From NCBI GenBank assembly GCA_021234155.1, contig JAJEKV010000025.1:4596078-4660077 (forward strand): a DNA stretch of 64,000 nt. The letters run 5' to 3'. The notes beneath the pieces are model-generated. The model saw only the letters and a list, made by a program, of their open reading frames with translations. It made no database searches and was not told where the DNA came from. The position numbers were made by a program, and so were the translations under genes. The stretch is from Isoetes taiwanensis (lineage: Eukaryota > Streptophyta > Lycopodiopsida > Isoetales > Isoetaceae). Below, in pieces: positions 23,751 through 35,400 of this stretch (positions are counted from its first letter, which is position 1; every line of letters begins with the position of its first letter).

Positions 23751-24724
23751 TTTTTTTTTTTTGAAGGACTTGAGCCTTTATTATCCAGAGAAAGTTACAG
23801 AGTACAATGGGAACTAATAACTCAGTGGAGAGAATGTCCACCAGAGCAAGACCACCCCACTCAAATACAACATCTAAACAATATGAAGAGCAAGCAAAAA
23901 CTCATAAGTAAGTATGAATCTGAAGATAGTGCTCCCAAATACGGCTCTTCACCTCATTAGCAACCTGAATGCTTTGACAATTCGTTGCTGGGCATCAAGA
24001 AGGATCTGTGCATCTGAACAAGCAAGACCTTTGAATATGAGAAGATTCCTTCTTTTCCAAATGGACCAAATGATCCATGCAGAAGCCAAATGAAATGCCT
24101 TTTTTGCCAAATTATCCTAACTACTTGGATAGACTGCTAATAACACCTGCTGGCTATTCAAATTGCAATGAAAGAGGCCTTGAAGCCATAACCAAGCATG
24201 TCTGACATGTCTACAGAGCAATGTTCAATTGTCTCGTCCCTCTGTGCACATAAGGGACAAAGTGCAGATACCTCTGGACGAAATCTGTGCACCAGAATAT
24301 TAATGCGCAGACAATGATGAGTGACTTGCCACCATAAAACAGATACTTTGGGATGGAGTAGTTTATCCCATACCCATTTCCATACTGCCTTCTGCCGATC
24401 CCTAGGAATGACCAAAGGCCACTTGGACGAAGGAGGCAAGACGTCAGCATCAAGCAAGACCTTGTACATGGAATTCACCAACTTATCTGCTTTGACACGC
24501 TCATGAACTACCCAAGGCTGGGGGTCATCCACTTGTGCTACTGGAGGAAGAATTGAAGACACCTTCTGCCAAATAGCTTGATCCCACCTTAAAAGGAGGA
24601 ACTTAGCTCTAAACTCTTCCCATGTCAGCAACTGCATTTGATTATTATACCAATCAGATATCATATGCACACCTGCTGCTCTCCATCGACGCTGCGTCAA
24701 TGGGTGGACTGAAGCTACCAGAGG
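23751..24724 (-). mobile_element. 5'-truncated L1-type LINE tail with target-site duplication
   Basis: On the minus strand, a frame at 24700-24158 carries the zinc-binding domain found at the C-terminus of plant LINE reverse transcriptases. Visible parts are KAVWKWVWDKLLHPKVSVLW, WWQVTHHCLRINILVHRF and CPLCAQRDETIEHC. About 400 bp of 3' untranslated DNA and a poly-A tail follow, seen as a poly-T run at about 23748-23762 on the plus strand. The duplicated target ACTTTTGTGCTTTT lies at 23738-23751, merging into the tail, and again at 24725-24738. The insertion lies within the C-terminal coding part of the RING-H2 gene. Confidence 0.9.
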
Positions 24725-25426
24725 ACTTTTGTGCTTTTCTGATCATACTGATTTCGAAAATGCACAGACCTCTGTACATAAGCAATTACGTTCACTTCTG
24801 TTATTAGCTTCTCCAAGTAAGGTACCATAGTCTTCAACAGGTAATCACCGTTATTTATGTCAGGCATGAAGGACCTTGGTGTGATGCAGGAATCTGCATT
24901 ATTCTTAAAATTCACGTACCTCTAAGGATCAATCAGCAAAGTTGTCCTCATGCTAAATTCTGGACATTTCTCATAAACTTTTGTGAGTTTTTTGATGTAG
25001 CAAGAAGTTCCTCCTTTCATTTTCAAAGGATGCACCATTCATTTGAAAAGAAACTTATCCACTAAGGACTGAGGAATGAAAGACCTCAAGCAGCTAATCA
25101 CTGAGTGATTGGAAGACCATATACCAACAAAGAAAATGTTGGGTGATTTAAATGCATGAACCGTGACTACCCCGGCCCGACAAAGAAGAACCTCTTTTCT
25201 TGATGGAAGAAGGTGGACACCTTCCACCACATCAGGTACTGTTTTAGCCTTTTTGAAAACCTTGTACAGGAAATCCTCTGGCTCAATAACCAAAAGCTTC
25301 TTGCCAACAACACTAGCACTGTGCAATGACAACTATTAGAGAAATTATATCAGTACAACAGGCAGAAAGAAACACACTAGAATCACCTTAGTTTCTTAGT
25401 TATTGATTTAGATGGAGCTTGTTTGC

Positions 25427-25748
25427 GGGTAAAAGCATGTTAGGGTGTACCACTTTTGGAACCTGCAAAAGTACATACACTAGGTACTTCAAAACTGGGT
25501 ACTTTCTCATTTTTCTTTTCATTAAAACTAACACAAAAATCCAAAATAAAAGTCAAGGACATGGTAATATTCAAAGCTAAGATAAAGATAATGCTATCGG
25601 AGACCAATATATATATAAAAAGTTCTAAAACATACCTTATATTGAGATATTATACAGGTACCTAGTACCCAGTCCTGGCTACCTTTTTAGGTACCTTTTT
25701 GGTCACTAAATAATACTTTTTAAGGGACACCCTAACATGCTTTTACCC
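25427..25748. mobile_element. 322-bp MITE with 22-bp terminal inverted repeats
   Basis: The left end GGGTAAAAGCATGTTAGGGT and the right end ACCCTAACATGCTTTTACCC are exact reverse complements over about 22 bp. The 4-bp target duplication TTGC flanks the element at 25423-25426 and 25749-25752. There is no open frame of note, so it is non-autonomous. Precise excision leaving one TTGC rejoins the host exon in frame, which confirms the boundaries. The 4-bp duplication fits only some DNA transposon groups; I do not assign one. Confidence 0.92.
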
Positions 25749-27392
25749 TTGCTGGAGGAAACCTGCTTGGAATTATTCTTAGAAGGAGATTCTCCAACTG
25801 ATGCTAAATCAGTTTCTTCCTCTGTGATTGTCTTCTCCACAATATCAGCACGTTTGTCCAAATTGGAAACATAATCATCTATATTCTTCAACACTGCTTC
25901 ACATTCTTCATCTATTACTTGCACAGCATTGTCTTCAATTCTGTTAGAAATGTCAACTATAGAGTTTGAAATATCCAAACTTGAGCCTGCATCATTCAAA
26001 TTATCAAACTAAATAAGTATTTATAGAAGAAAAATCCAAAGTAGTTATACTTCACAAGAATAACTTACTTTTCAGTCTTTTACAACAATTACTTTGTTCA
26101 GCATTGTCTCTCTTCAAGTTTGGGCTTGTGGAAGATAATAAAGTGCAATCTTCAATGGATTGCATAATTATCAGGCTCCTCCAAGTCAGCAGGTGTGCTT
26201 AATGATGGATCTTGACTCTTTTCAATGGACTACACTGCACTATAATTGGGAGCAGATTCCATTGCAGATCTACATGGAAGTCCAATGGACCTGAACCAAT
26301 TATGAGGCATCTGACTCTCACAAGAGGGACAAGTTGATCTCTTTGAGAAACATATGTAAGCGCAAATTGAATGAAAACAGTGCATACAATGTGCAAAAAT
26401 GGCTGAGACACAAAGTGGGTCATAGGCATATGTACAGAAAGAACAACTTTGTAATTTTGCAAATGCTACGGTAGAGCATTTTGGATGTTCCAAAAATGGA
26501 AGGTTGAGTTGCAGTCCAGACATCTTATTTAGAGATGAAGCTATTTCTTTCAACTTCTCCAGCCTTGGTTGGAGTCTATGTTCTTCGTCTTCTGCCTGTT
26601 TAAAAATAAAAAGAATGATGAAGCAGAAAGAAAAATTATTGAGCACTATGTAATTGCAAAGGTCATTAGCAATTACCCCTTTGTGAATTTCCTCCATACT
26701 CTTGTATGCTGTTGTCGCCTCCAAAAGTTCCTTTTCCTTGGAAACCAGCATTGACGTCAAGAATGTAATGACACTGGAGTGCTCACACCTGGACTTTGCT
26801 GCTTCAATTTGCTGTTTTGCAGCATCCACCTCGTAATTGCACTTCTTCCACAACTTCCTTTTTTCCTTCATTTCACTGGCTGCACTTTTAACTCTAACAT
26901 TCAAGTCATCCTTCTGCTTATCTAACTCAGCAATCAAGGAGTTGATGACAGAATAGTCCATTACACAACCAACAACGTTTGTATGAGGAAATAAGGACTC
27001 ATCTTCTTTCTCAACCTTAGCTGTAACACTTTTCTTCGTTTTAACCACAAATGACTGCCAGTTAATCTTTTGTCCTCTCACATGCAAAGTGAATGCTCCT
27101 GCAAAAAACTTCCCAATCTCTCCAACACAAACATCAGTTCTTTGGTAACATCTTCTGTAGATGTTCATAAATTGATCCATAAATAGTGGATTCATTCGAC
27201 TAGACTTATAAATTTGCTTGGTACCTGCCAGTTTTACACAGCCAAATATTTTGCTTATCTTATCTTCAGCCCATCTGCCTTTCTTACATCTGAAGAGGTC
27301 ATGCCCTCAAAAGGCAACACAGATGTGTCAAACATCCTCCTTGCTTCCTCTTCGTCTATGGTCACTTTAGGTTGAGTTTTCTTTGTTGCCAT

Positions 27393-30300
27393 TCTATCCC
27401 TGCACCAGCTTTGAAATTATATATCACTGGAAGTTCTTGTCTGCAAAAAACTAAATCAAACCAAATCATAGCACTAAGTATCCAGAATAGTACTAACTCT
27501 AAGAGCTTAGCAATGAACTGCTACTTTTTCCAAATAATTACTATTTGTCATGAACACCAATTACCTTGGGCCTACTGTCTGCAAAATAGCAAATGCTTAG
27601 CATGTCATGCTAAATAGCAGCTAACTCTTTCTAACTTAGCACTGAACTTCATCTTCTTAGCAACCGCCGCTAATAACAATTTGAGCCTGCAAGTGTAGCA
27701 CAAAATTCTCGTTCTTAATGTAACCTGCTACTTAGCAAATGTTGCCTGCAAACATAGAACGAAATCAATATGTAGAATAATAACAGGGGGTTTTCTTTGT
27801 GTTTTTATACGCTTTTCACAAAGGTTTTCCTAAGATTTCATGGCGTATTCGAATGGATATACTAATGCGTACATCTAGAGTGCACCATTTCTTAGTCGTT
27901 GATTTAGTTTTTTTTTTTTCCAATGGTCCAACATCCAAGGGCTCACAACAAAAGCCCTCTTTTGATTTTAGGGGCTCAACATGCAAGCCTCTGTGATTGC
28001 ATTTTAGGGCATTCTGGCTATGGCGCCTTCTGGCGCCTTCTGGGCTTTGCAAAAGCTTTGCAAAATCGGCAGTAAATTCGGAAGTTCACATTTGAATTGA
28101 TTTGCATGTAGCAAGTAGGGGTAGAGCAACTCGTGCTTGGGGATTGCAAACTTTAGGGCTTTAGGGTTTGTGTAGGATCCAACAGAGGTTCGTTCGGTGG
28201 TCTTACGTGGTACTTTCTATTGTTCATAGTGGGCGGAATGGGCATATACAGATCGCCGGAAAGCAAGGCAAGCGTGCAAAAGTTGATTCGAAATGGCATC
28301 CAAAAATCGCACAGTAGGTAAAGATATTGCTGCGATTCCCCGGCATGAGACGTTGGAATTGCACATAGGTAACTTTCAGTCGCTGTTGCAATTCGTTTTT
28401 GGATTGGTTGTTTGTATAAGGAATTGGAATTGAAAAGGTCTTTAGATTGGGAAAAGTTGGATCCGAAGCTTCAAAGAAACCGGATACCCTTCCATTCTAA
28501 GGTGGGATTTGGCAAAAGATAGCAAAGGCGAGGGACGGATCTTTGCTTACTTGCTGATTTATTGTTGCTAAATCCCTAGAAAGTATCCGATTGTTCAAGT
28601 TCCGCCATGGTTTGTTGTCTATGCAGCCTAACGATTCCTTCAAGTCCAATCTCTTGAATAATGCCTTAAAATCGTTCTTAATCCCTTCTCCGTGGCTTAG
28701 CTTGTTTATTTTTCTTCGGAAGTTATGAATCTGCTATGGCGGCCAAATCCTTTGTTTTCGGATCGGATGGGTTCCAAACCTAGCTTCTGAATGTCATGCG
28801 ATGAGTCATATCTTAAAATCCGACCTAAGTTCTCACGATTCGGCGGCCCGCCCTTTCCCCGCTAAGATCCGGCCATGTTTTTTGAATCCACTCGCTTTGC
28901 AGACTAAAAGCCTCTCTTACGCCCTTTTAAACTATCTATATCGTTCTTTATTTATATTTTGCCATTTATATCGTTCTTCATTTTTGGCAGACTTAGGTCA
29001 AGTGCATCCTTCTCATCGTTTATGCTCGGATTGCCTTGCGGTGTGCTTTTTAGATATGCTCATACTAGCATCAGGTTATCAATCTATGGAGATCCAGTTT
29101 TATGGCAGCCTCAAAGCGTGAAAAGGGGCATTTGAATGGGCCACCATGTTTGAAGATCTCATGGCAAAATTTTCTGCGACCAAAGAGGGTGAAACATCTA
29201 AGGAAGCCTTTGATCCGCTCTCTTAGATCTCATGGATGCCACTCCTCACCCTCCGGGATTGCCGGTCTTGTCATCTTCCCCCTTTCGCCGAGGCCGGAAA
29301 CTTCTTGTAAGTGCTCTTACTGGTGCATTTGGAATTGGCAATGGACAGCTTGTTCATGTTATTGTGCTAGCCTCAGAATTACACAAAGAGAGCACTTCTG
29401 TAGAATGTCCACATGCAAACCAAATGCAGAAAGGTGAAGCGGTCTTTTGATGAAATGGAAGACTTAAAGGCCAAAGAATCTACCAGCTAGGGTAATGGTT
29501 GATAAATTTGAAGAAGGAATAAAAGGGCAGTTATTCTCCTTGGTAGTGCAACAATTGAAGGATAGATATTCTTGTAAGACATTGGTGGAGTCCCTTAGTC
29601 GGGACTTAGAAATAACTGGAAGTTCTCTTGCCAAATGCGGCACTCATGTTGTAATACCCTATGCTGTAATACCCTATGAATGCTTTGCGGAAATAATTTG
29701 TTTGTCTTGATGTTATTTGCTTTTTAGTAATTAATATTTAGGCCCATAAAGTTTACCTATGTTTGCTTTAGTTAGGGCCCGAAGGGCCCAAAATTTTTTT
29801 TGATATAACAATCAACACACAACTACCATTAACATGATTAACACAAACCATTGCATTTAACACATTTAAATTAAAATCCCCCTTAAACCCCCTTTGGTTT
29901 GGGTGCATGTTCACACGGGGGGTTACGTAGGGCAGCGAGAGCTTCAAAAATATATTTACAATACATGTACAAAATTAACACCATTAAGTACATTCTCTCA
30001 AACCTTATAGTATTTTACAAATTTTAACATACAGTATACAAAAACTTGTACATGCATACCCCACAAACGAGGATCGCTATGTACGGTCTAGATCTTGGAA
30101 TAAAGGGCAAATATGCCCATCCGACAGCTCTCGTTGCCCGGAGTACACAGCACATACTAACTAGCAAGTACTGCCTGCGAAACATAGTACCAATATAACC
30201 TGTTAGCATAATTTGCTAACTGATTGTCTGCAAACATAGTACCAAATGCTAAACTCGTTAGCATCAACTACTGAACTTGCACGACCAAACATTACTGCGC

Positions 30301-30554
30301 TGTACTTTCCGCTGATGCCAAGCCCAAAAAATTGTAGCTTGAAATATCACACTAATAAAGAGATGAATCAAAGCAAGATGGAATGCAATCCTCCACACCT
30401 GCTACATTAATCTTTGTCTTCAATATAGAAGCATGAAATATAATAGAATGAAACCATTTCCACATTATTTACCATTCCCAAAGATTTGTCAACAAAGATT
30501 AGATGCTTACCACTAAAACAACTTTTCTTGAGTCTGGGAAATTGTTCAGATGAG
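27393..30554. other. Stretch with unresolved coding-like fragments only
   Basis: Plus-strand pieces such as 28292 onward (MASKNRTVGKDIAAIP), 29142 onward (MFEDLMAKFSATKEGE) and 29495-29710 (KFEEGIKGQLFSLVVQQL) have coding-like composition. They are short, in different frames and unconnected by clear splice sites. I cannot name a product. They may be gene debris carried by an element. Confidence 0.35.
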
Positions 30555-30860
30555 CAATTTGATCCGAGCTCTTTACCAAGCAGGGTAATGGGATCTCGAT
30601 TGTCTGGCAATCGATTGTTTAGAATGGTACAATTAACCGAATTCGTAATAACAGTCACAGCAATTTAATCTGGCCAGTTAACCAAGTAGGGAAATGGGAT
30701 CTCGATTGGGGATTTTGTTGAATCTAATGACTGCCAATTGTTTAGAATGGTACAAATAACGGATTTCGATAGTTACTGCTGTAGGAGCAGTACAGTCACA
30801 GCAATTTGATCCGGCCAGTTAACCAAGCAGAGTACGGGGATCTCGATGGGGAGCAGCTAT
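30555..30860. repeat. Tandem triplication, period about 120-135 bp
   Basis: Three adjacent units share ACCAAGYAGRGTAATGGGAT-like, GTTTAGAATGGTACAA and CAGTCACAGCAATTTRATC blocks in the same order, with indels. Confidence 0.8.
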
Positions 30861-31569
30861 GTTTCTGAATCCGATCCAAGAAACTCCAAGAAAGAAGGAA
30901 AGGAGGAAAGGTTCGACGGTTTAGGATCCTATGGGCGGGATTTAGTGCTAAAATAAAATTTAAAAATTCAGTTAAACCACCTTAATTAGCGCTATTATTT
31001 AGGGCTAAAAATGGCGTCATTTATGCCACCCGTAGCGTGCGAGGACCCAATAAGAATAATGAAACCATTCCTCCACCATTCCTTCTACCATAAATGTGCC
31101 CCTCTACCATTCCTTGAAGACTCCTTGTCAAGTAAACTTGCCTCATTTACATCCCTTATCTGAGTAAATTCCATATTTTAATCATAAGGCATCTTAAGTT
31201 TATTACAGTCGATCTAGAAAATTAGCATATAAATGTGAAACACACGTGGTTCTTGGAAGTTAACAAGTACAATTGACTTGCATGGTGTGGCTAGGTGCCA
31301 AAATATGATTCCCATCATAATATAGAGACTGTTGAGAGTGAAGGACTCTCAGATGAAGACTTTGTCTTTACTCATGTTTATGTGACTAAGAAGATCTTTT
31401 AATGGTCCCTCAACATATGTAGAAGATTTGTCCAAAAAATTGGGTAATGCATGGCCTCGTGTTTCAACATGTAAGATAGTGTTAAGGGCACTCTAACTGC
31501 CAATATATTGTAGCGTAGAAATATAAACAACATTTAATTTTTAATCAACTCTTATAAGAAATACATATG

Positions 31570-32050
31570 TTGTTGCCAAACACAGCTAGTTTGCTTTTAA
31601 CATATATAAACAACAACACTCTAAGACTGCAGAGTCTGTCATTGAAATCCATTTGTCATTGTGTTGATAAGCTTGGGCAGAAAGGACATCCGAAAGATCT
31701 TTTATTTTCAACATATGCTTTTTACGTAAATTGTTGTGCTCAATTGCCATTGTGTTGATAATCTTGGGCAAGAAGGACATTCAAAAGACCTTTTATTTTC
31801 AACAGATGCCTGTCATGTAAGTTGTTGTGCTCCAATAGTCTAGATGCCTGTCATGTAAGTTGTTGTGCTCCAATAGTCTAGGACTGCATATTTCCATTAG
31901 CACAAATTGGTCCAATAATTGGTGCTCGAATAGTCTAAGATTTGTGTACTTTTATCACAAATTGCTCCAATACTCTAAGAATAGTCTAAGATTTGTGTAC
32001 TTTTATCACAAATTGCTCCAATAGTCTAAGATTGCGTACTTCCATCGGCA
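31570..32050. repeat. Nested tandem repeats
   Basis: A unit of about 90 bp (GTTGATAAKCTTGGGCA...TTTTATTTTCAACA) is duplicated near 31660 and 31755. A shorter unit (GATGCCTGTCATGTAAGTTG) is then duplicated near 31805 and 31848. A CAAATTGCTCCAATA / TCTAAGATTTGTGTAC unit is repeated to about 32050. No coding frame persists. Confidence 0.82.
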
Positions 32051-32499
32051 CAAACCGTGGGTGGACATAGTAACCATTTGTCATTTTATTGGTGATTTCT
32101 TTACCTTAGTCTTCTATTTTGTTTAATGCTAATGGATCATGGTAAGTTTAAGGAGCCTGAGGTAAACTCTCCCAATGAGTTATCCCAACAAAGTTGACCT
32201 TTAATATTCAGTTGAACTTAACCTTTATGTCTTTAATATTCAGCTGAACAATGGTGTTGTAATTGGTCGGCGAACAAACGTCATTTAACAGGAGTAACAA
32301 GGGGGTGTTAACCAACTCTTCAAACTCAGGGATAACAGACTGGCCAGAAAAAACAGTTATCAGTGGCGGTGATAAATAGCAAACTTCCAAATGCCAATAG
32401 AAGGGAAAATGTGGTGCTTGTTGCATACATATTGTCTCTATGTTTGCTCTCTGCATAATCATCCACATGCCTTCATACTCCTCTAATTACCTTCTCTAG

Positions 32500-34305
32500 A
32501 TCCTTTTGCCGAGGCGCCACCGCCTGCCGCCTAGGCGCCCAAGGCCCGCCCTAGCTCAGCTCATGTGAGGATCTCCTTCAGGTGGAAGCACCAAGCACCC
32601 GACCCGGCCGACCAAGAAAACACGGCGTCGGTAGCAACAAGAACGGCGGATGATTTCATCGCCAAACTCCGGTTTGGTTCCGGCATAAGCTCTCGGTAGC
32701 CTCCGGCCAGCTCGGACACAGCTTTGGTTTTGATGCACCAGGATTTGCATCAGATCGGTTTCGCTAAGAGGTCGATTATTGCAGCGGGGCAGGCTTTTTG
32801 TGCATCTGCACATCAAGGCAGGAGTTCGATCCAACTTTCCCAGCACTCAGACTTAAGGCTTGAGGTTCCGGTTCGGCCAGCACAATTGAATTTGCTTCTG
32901 CAGCCCAGCTCTGGTTTGTCACTTGTCTCTTGTTTCTGCAACCTCCTATCGAAGGCCCTTGTCCCGGTCTGCTTTGGTTGTCTTTGATTGATTTTTCTGC
33001 CCAACTATATTGCTCTCTATTCTCCTATCTGTTTCTGCTTACCTTGGCCTGTTCCTATTTCAAATTCGTTACCCAATTCCAGGTCACATGCCTTTCTGGT
33101 GTCAAAAATGACCCATACGATCAAAGCGCATGGCGGGGACACCATAGAAAGCAAAGAATCTCATTAAGGTGCCCATGCCATCCTCTCGATAAGCCTTATG
33201 ACCCCCACAATTGAACCCTACATTCAAAGCGGCCCCTTGTTTTGGGCCCCGGCGTCTGTCCTCATGCAATCGGCTTCTACTCCATCTTGGTTGCATGGAT
33301 GGAATTCTTTGCTTTCGGATTCATTGCTTGCCCCAGGCTGTTGATTAGACTCGCATGCTCCAATCTACCGATTACTTTTACGGGGACATCTGCTTTCGAT
33401 TACCTTTACATAGGCTGGGTAGAGCTCTTAGAAATCTTCTTGCGGTCGGTGAAACAATTTCGGTCTGACATAGCAATGTTCCATCAGCGCCTGTCCATGT
33501 GCATGCCATGCCCCAAGAGGATGATACAGTATCTAGGTCCACACCGCCGCCACCGGAGGATTGTTTGCCCACTGTACCAGTAGAGATCCTGCATTCAGAG
33601 CCTGGTCAAGCCACAGAGCAAGCCACAGAGCATACATCTGCCCTGAGCCTCCGCATTGTAGGTCTTGAAGAGGCGAGTGACACTCTTGCTACAGCTGAGG
33701 TAGACCGGTTTTTCACTGAGGTGATGCACATACAGGCAGAGGGCATTCTTTCAGCACATCGAGTTGGAGCAGCACAGCCCGATCGCCCCCGACACCTACT
33801 AGTTCGTTTTCGAGATGCCTTGTCCAGACTGCACATTCTTCGGCATGGCAATCACTTGAAAGGAACTGCCTTCTCCGTCCAGGAAGACCTCACCCCCGCA
33901 CAGCTCTGCAGACGAAAGGAAGAATTATGTTGGATTCGTGAGGCTCGCCTACAACGGAAGTGGGCCGTATACAGAGGGGGCCAGGCTATCATCCGAGATC
34001 GTTGGCCATTTGATCCGTGGGCAATTTCTGTGTAGCCCTGTGCTTTGCGGTTTCATTTTAGTTTCGGTTTTGGTTTGGCTTTCAGCGTCTCCTTTTATTG
34101 TCTATATTGTTGTTTGACCTGGGGCATAGCCCCCGAGTTCTGCTTGGGCTTATGCCCGCTGCTTTTGTTCTCAGTATGGTGATTTGTTAGGGGGCTCAGC
34201 CCCCGAGTTCTGTTGGGGCTCATGCCCTCTTCTTATGTTCTGGTCCCATAACCCTATTGGGTTCCGTGGACGTTAAAAATTTCTTTCTTTCTTTCTTTCT
34301 TTGAC
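32500..34305 (+). mobile_element. LINE-like element carrying only an ORF1-type gene
   Basis: The ORF1-like gene at 33508-34035 is followed within about 240 bp by a 3' end: two imperfect copies of a CCCCCGAGTTCTG unit about 70 bp apart, then CCGTGGACGTTAAAAATTTC and a (TTTC)n tail at about 34275-34303. No endonuclease or reverse transcriptase lies between gene and tail. The 5' boundary is a guess, based on GC-rich sequence starting near 32500. Confidence 0.6.
33508..34035 (+). CDS. LINE ORF1-like RNA-binding protein
   Basis: From the ATG at 33508 the protein is 175 residues; the open frame extends a few codons upstream to a GTG. After a proline-rich N-terminus it matches the layout of L1-type ORF1 proteins. 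The RRM-like start is LSLRIVGLEEASD, then VDRFFTEVMHI, the aHRvG signature (SAHRVGAAQPDRPRHLLVRF), LKGTAFSVQEDLTPAQL and a basic end with YRGGQAIIRDRWPF. These proteins bind element RNA as chaperones. The frame has no internal stop. There is no coiled coil as in mammalian ORF1p and no CCHC knuckle. The assignment rests on motif order, not on a search. Confidence 0.72.
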   Translation: MPQEDDTVSRSTPPPPEDCLPTVPVEILHSEPGQATEQATEHTSALSLRIVGLEEASDTLATAEVDRFFTEVMHIQAEGILSAHRVGAAQPDRPRHLLVRFRDALSRLHILRHGNHLKGTAFSVQEDLTPAQLCRRKEELCWIREARLQRKWAVYRGGQAIIRDRWPFDPWAISV

Positions 34306-34597
34306 TAAATTCTGTGCAGGCCTTGGGACTGAGATCGTCCATTTGTTTTGAGATGGAGAAGGAATTAAAGACAACAGGCCTTTGTGTAGCAAGCTTTTGG
34401 GTGCATACCAGAGCTAATCTAATAGCATTTTAGACACAACTCAAATCTGTAGAAGCAGCTTTGATTTCTGGCTCTGCCACATCCATAACGGTATTCTTGT
34501 TGACATTAGCCTGCAAAGAGTAATTTTATACCTTAGCTCCTGAACTTGGAAATTAAGTACATTAGCAACCAAGTTGGATAAAAGGAAAAGAATTTAC

Positions 34598-35400
34598 CTA
34601 TTGGTGAACACTCCTGTCATCGTGTACAGCCTTTTGCGCAGTGATGAGTTCCAAAAGCACAATTCCATAGCTATAAATATTTGACTCCTCATTCAGCCTG
34701 GATGTCCTTGCATACTCAGGATCAATGTAGCCTATTGCTGCTAGCACAAATGTCGATGTATGTCTTTTCGACAAACAAATGCTCTTTGAAACTCTAAAGT
34801 CTGAAAGAAGGGCTTCAAAAAGATTCATCGAGTAGAATATTGGAGGAATTTACATCATGATGTGATAAGATATGAAAGCCCTTTGTGCAGATCTGAGTGC
34901 AATATTGAGTCGTCTCTTCCAATCAAGCTCAACCTTTTGAACAGGGCCTGACAAAGTGCAAATTCAATGTTAAGCAACAGAATAATAGCTATACAATTCA
35001 TTCTAGTGTGAAAATCTGAACTTTGCTTAACATGCAACACATCCCATAAGATTTCATTTACCAATAGAAGCACCTTCACACAAAAGGAACCTGTCATGTC
35101 ATCGTATGTATGACAAGCCATGTCCATATGAAGCAGGACCAGATTGGGAGGACCTGCATAGTACTTGAAACACAAGAGGTATGTGTTCAGGCTGAAGCAG
35201 TTTGAAAGCTGGGCTGGTATTGCTCCAGAACGTGAATTGTACTCCAATAACCTGCACATAGATATGTAATTTGATTAGAACACTGATAAAATCACTCAAG
35301 CATTAATCCAAATTTTATTTTGGTTTGCTTATAGGCCAATAAGTGTTTGCAACTGCCCCAACTCCAGAGGTATGCTCCCAGTTATATGTTGTGTGAAAGA
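34598..35400 (-). pseudogene. ERECTA-like LRR receptor kinase relic
   Basis: Reading on the minus strand, an LRR piece (TGSIPLELGQLQTLIGL) lies at about 35390-35325. A second LRR (SGAIPAQLSNCFSLNTYL) follows at about 35235. A broken kinase piece at about 34900-34810 reads SHHDVNSSNILLDE, the catalytic-loop region of this family. The frame at 34828-34598 then carries SKRHTSTFVLAAIGYIDPEY, ARTSRLNEESNIYSYGIVLL and ELITAQKAVHDD, the activation segment and following helices. The typical DFG motif appears as SDFRVSK. The phrasing IDPEYARTSRL closely resembles ERECTA. Frameshifts and missing segments show this is not functional. A minus-strand frame near 36130-36060 (VGFKFSWLQGQNVES, LDLTG) could be the N-terminal LRR cap of the same relic, with low confidence. 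Confidence 0.72.

Larger units (their letters stand above)
23704..27392 (-). pseudogene. Decayed coiled-coil/RING-H2 gene, split by a LINE and a MITE
   Basis: The start is the ATG at 27392 (MATKKTQPKVTIDEEEARR). A frameshift near 27290 leads into KKGRWAEDKISKIFGCVK and KFFAGAFTLHVRGQKINW. A long coiled coil covers roughly 26950-26690. A GT-AG intron at 26676-26596 joins EEIHKG to AEDEEHRL in phase. A RING-H2-type finger follows near 26450-26310: CSFC, then C-x-H-x2-H-x2-C (CMHCFHSIC), then CPSC. Stops occur downstream (26230 and about 26165). An acidic linker exon (about 26005-25753) is cut by the MITE at 25427-25748. Removing the MITE and one 4-bp target copy restores ...SSSKQAPSKSITKK. The next exon begins near 25332 (VVGKKLLVIEPEDF). 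The last stretch (VPYLEKLITEVNVIAYVQ) is cut by the LINE at 23751-24724 and ends at the stop at 23704. RING fingers usually mark ubiquitin ligases; the role here is unknown. It may be a second gene of the element that carries the transposase-like gene at 13.4 kb. Confidence 0.6.
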
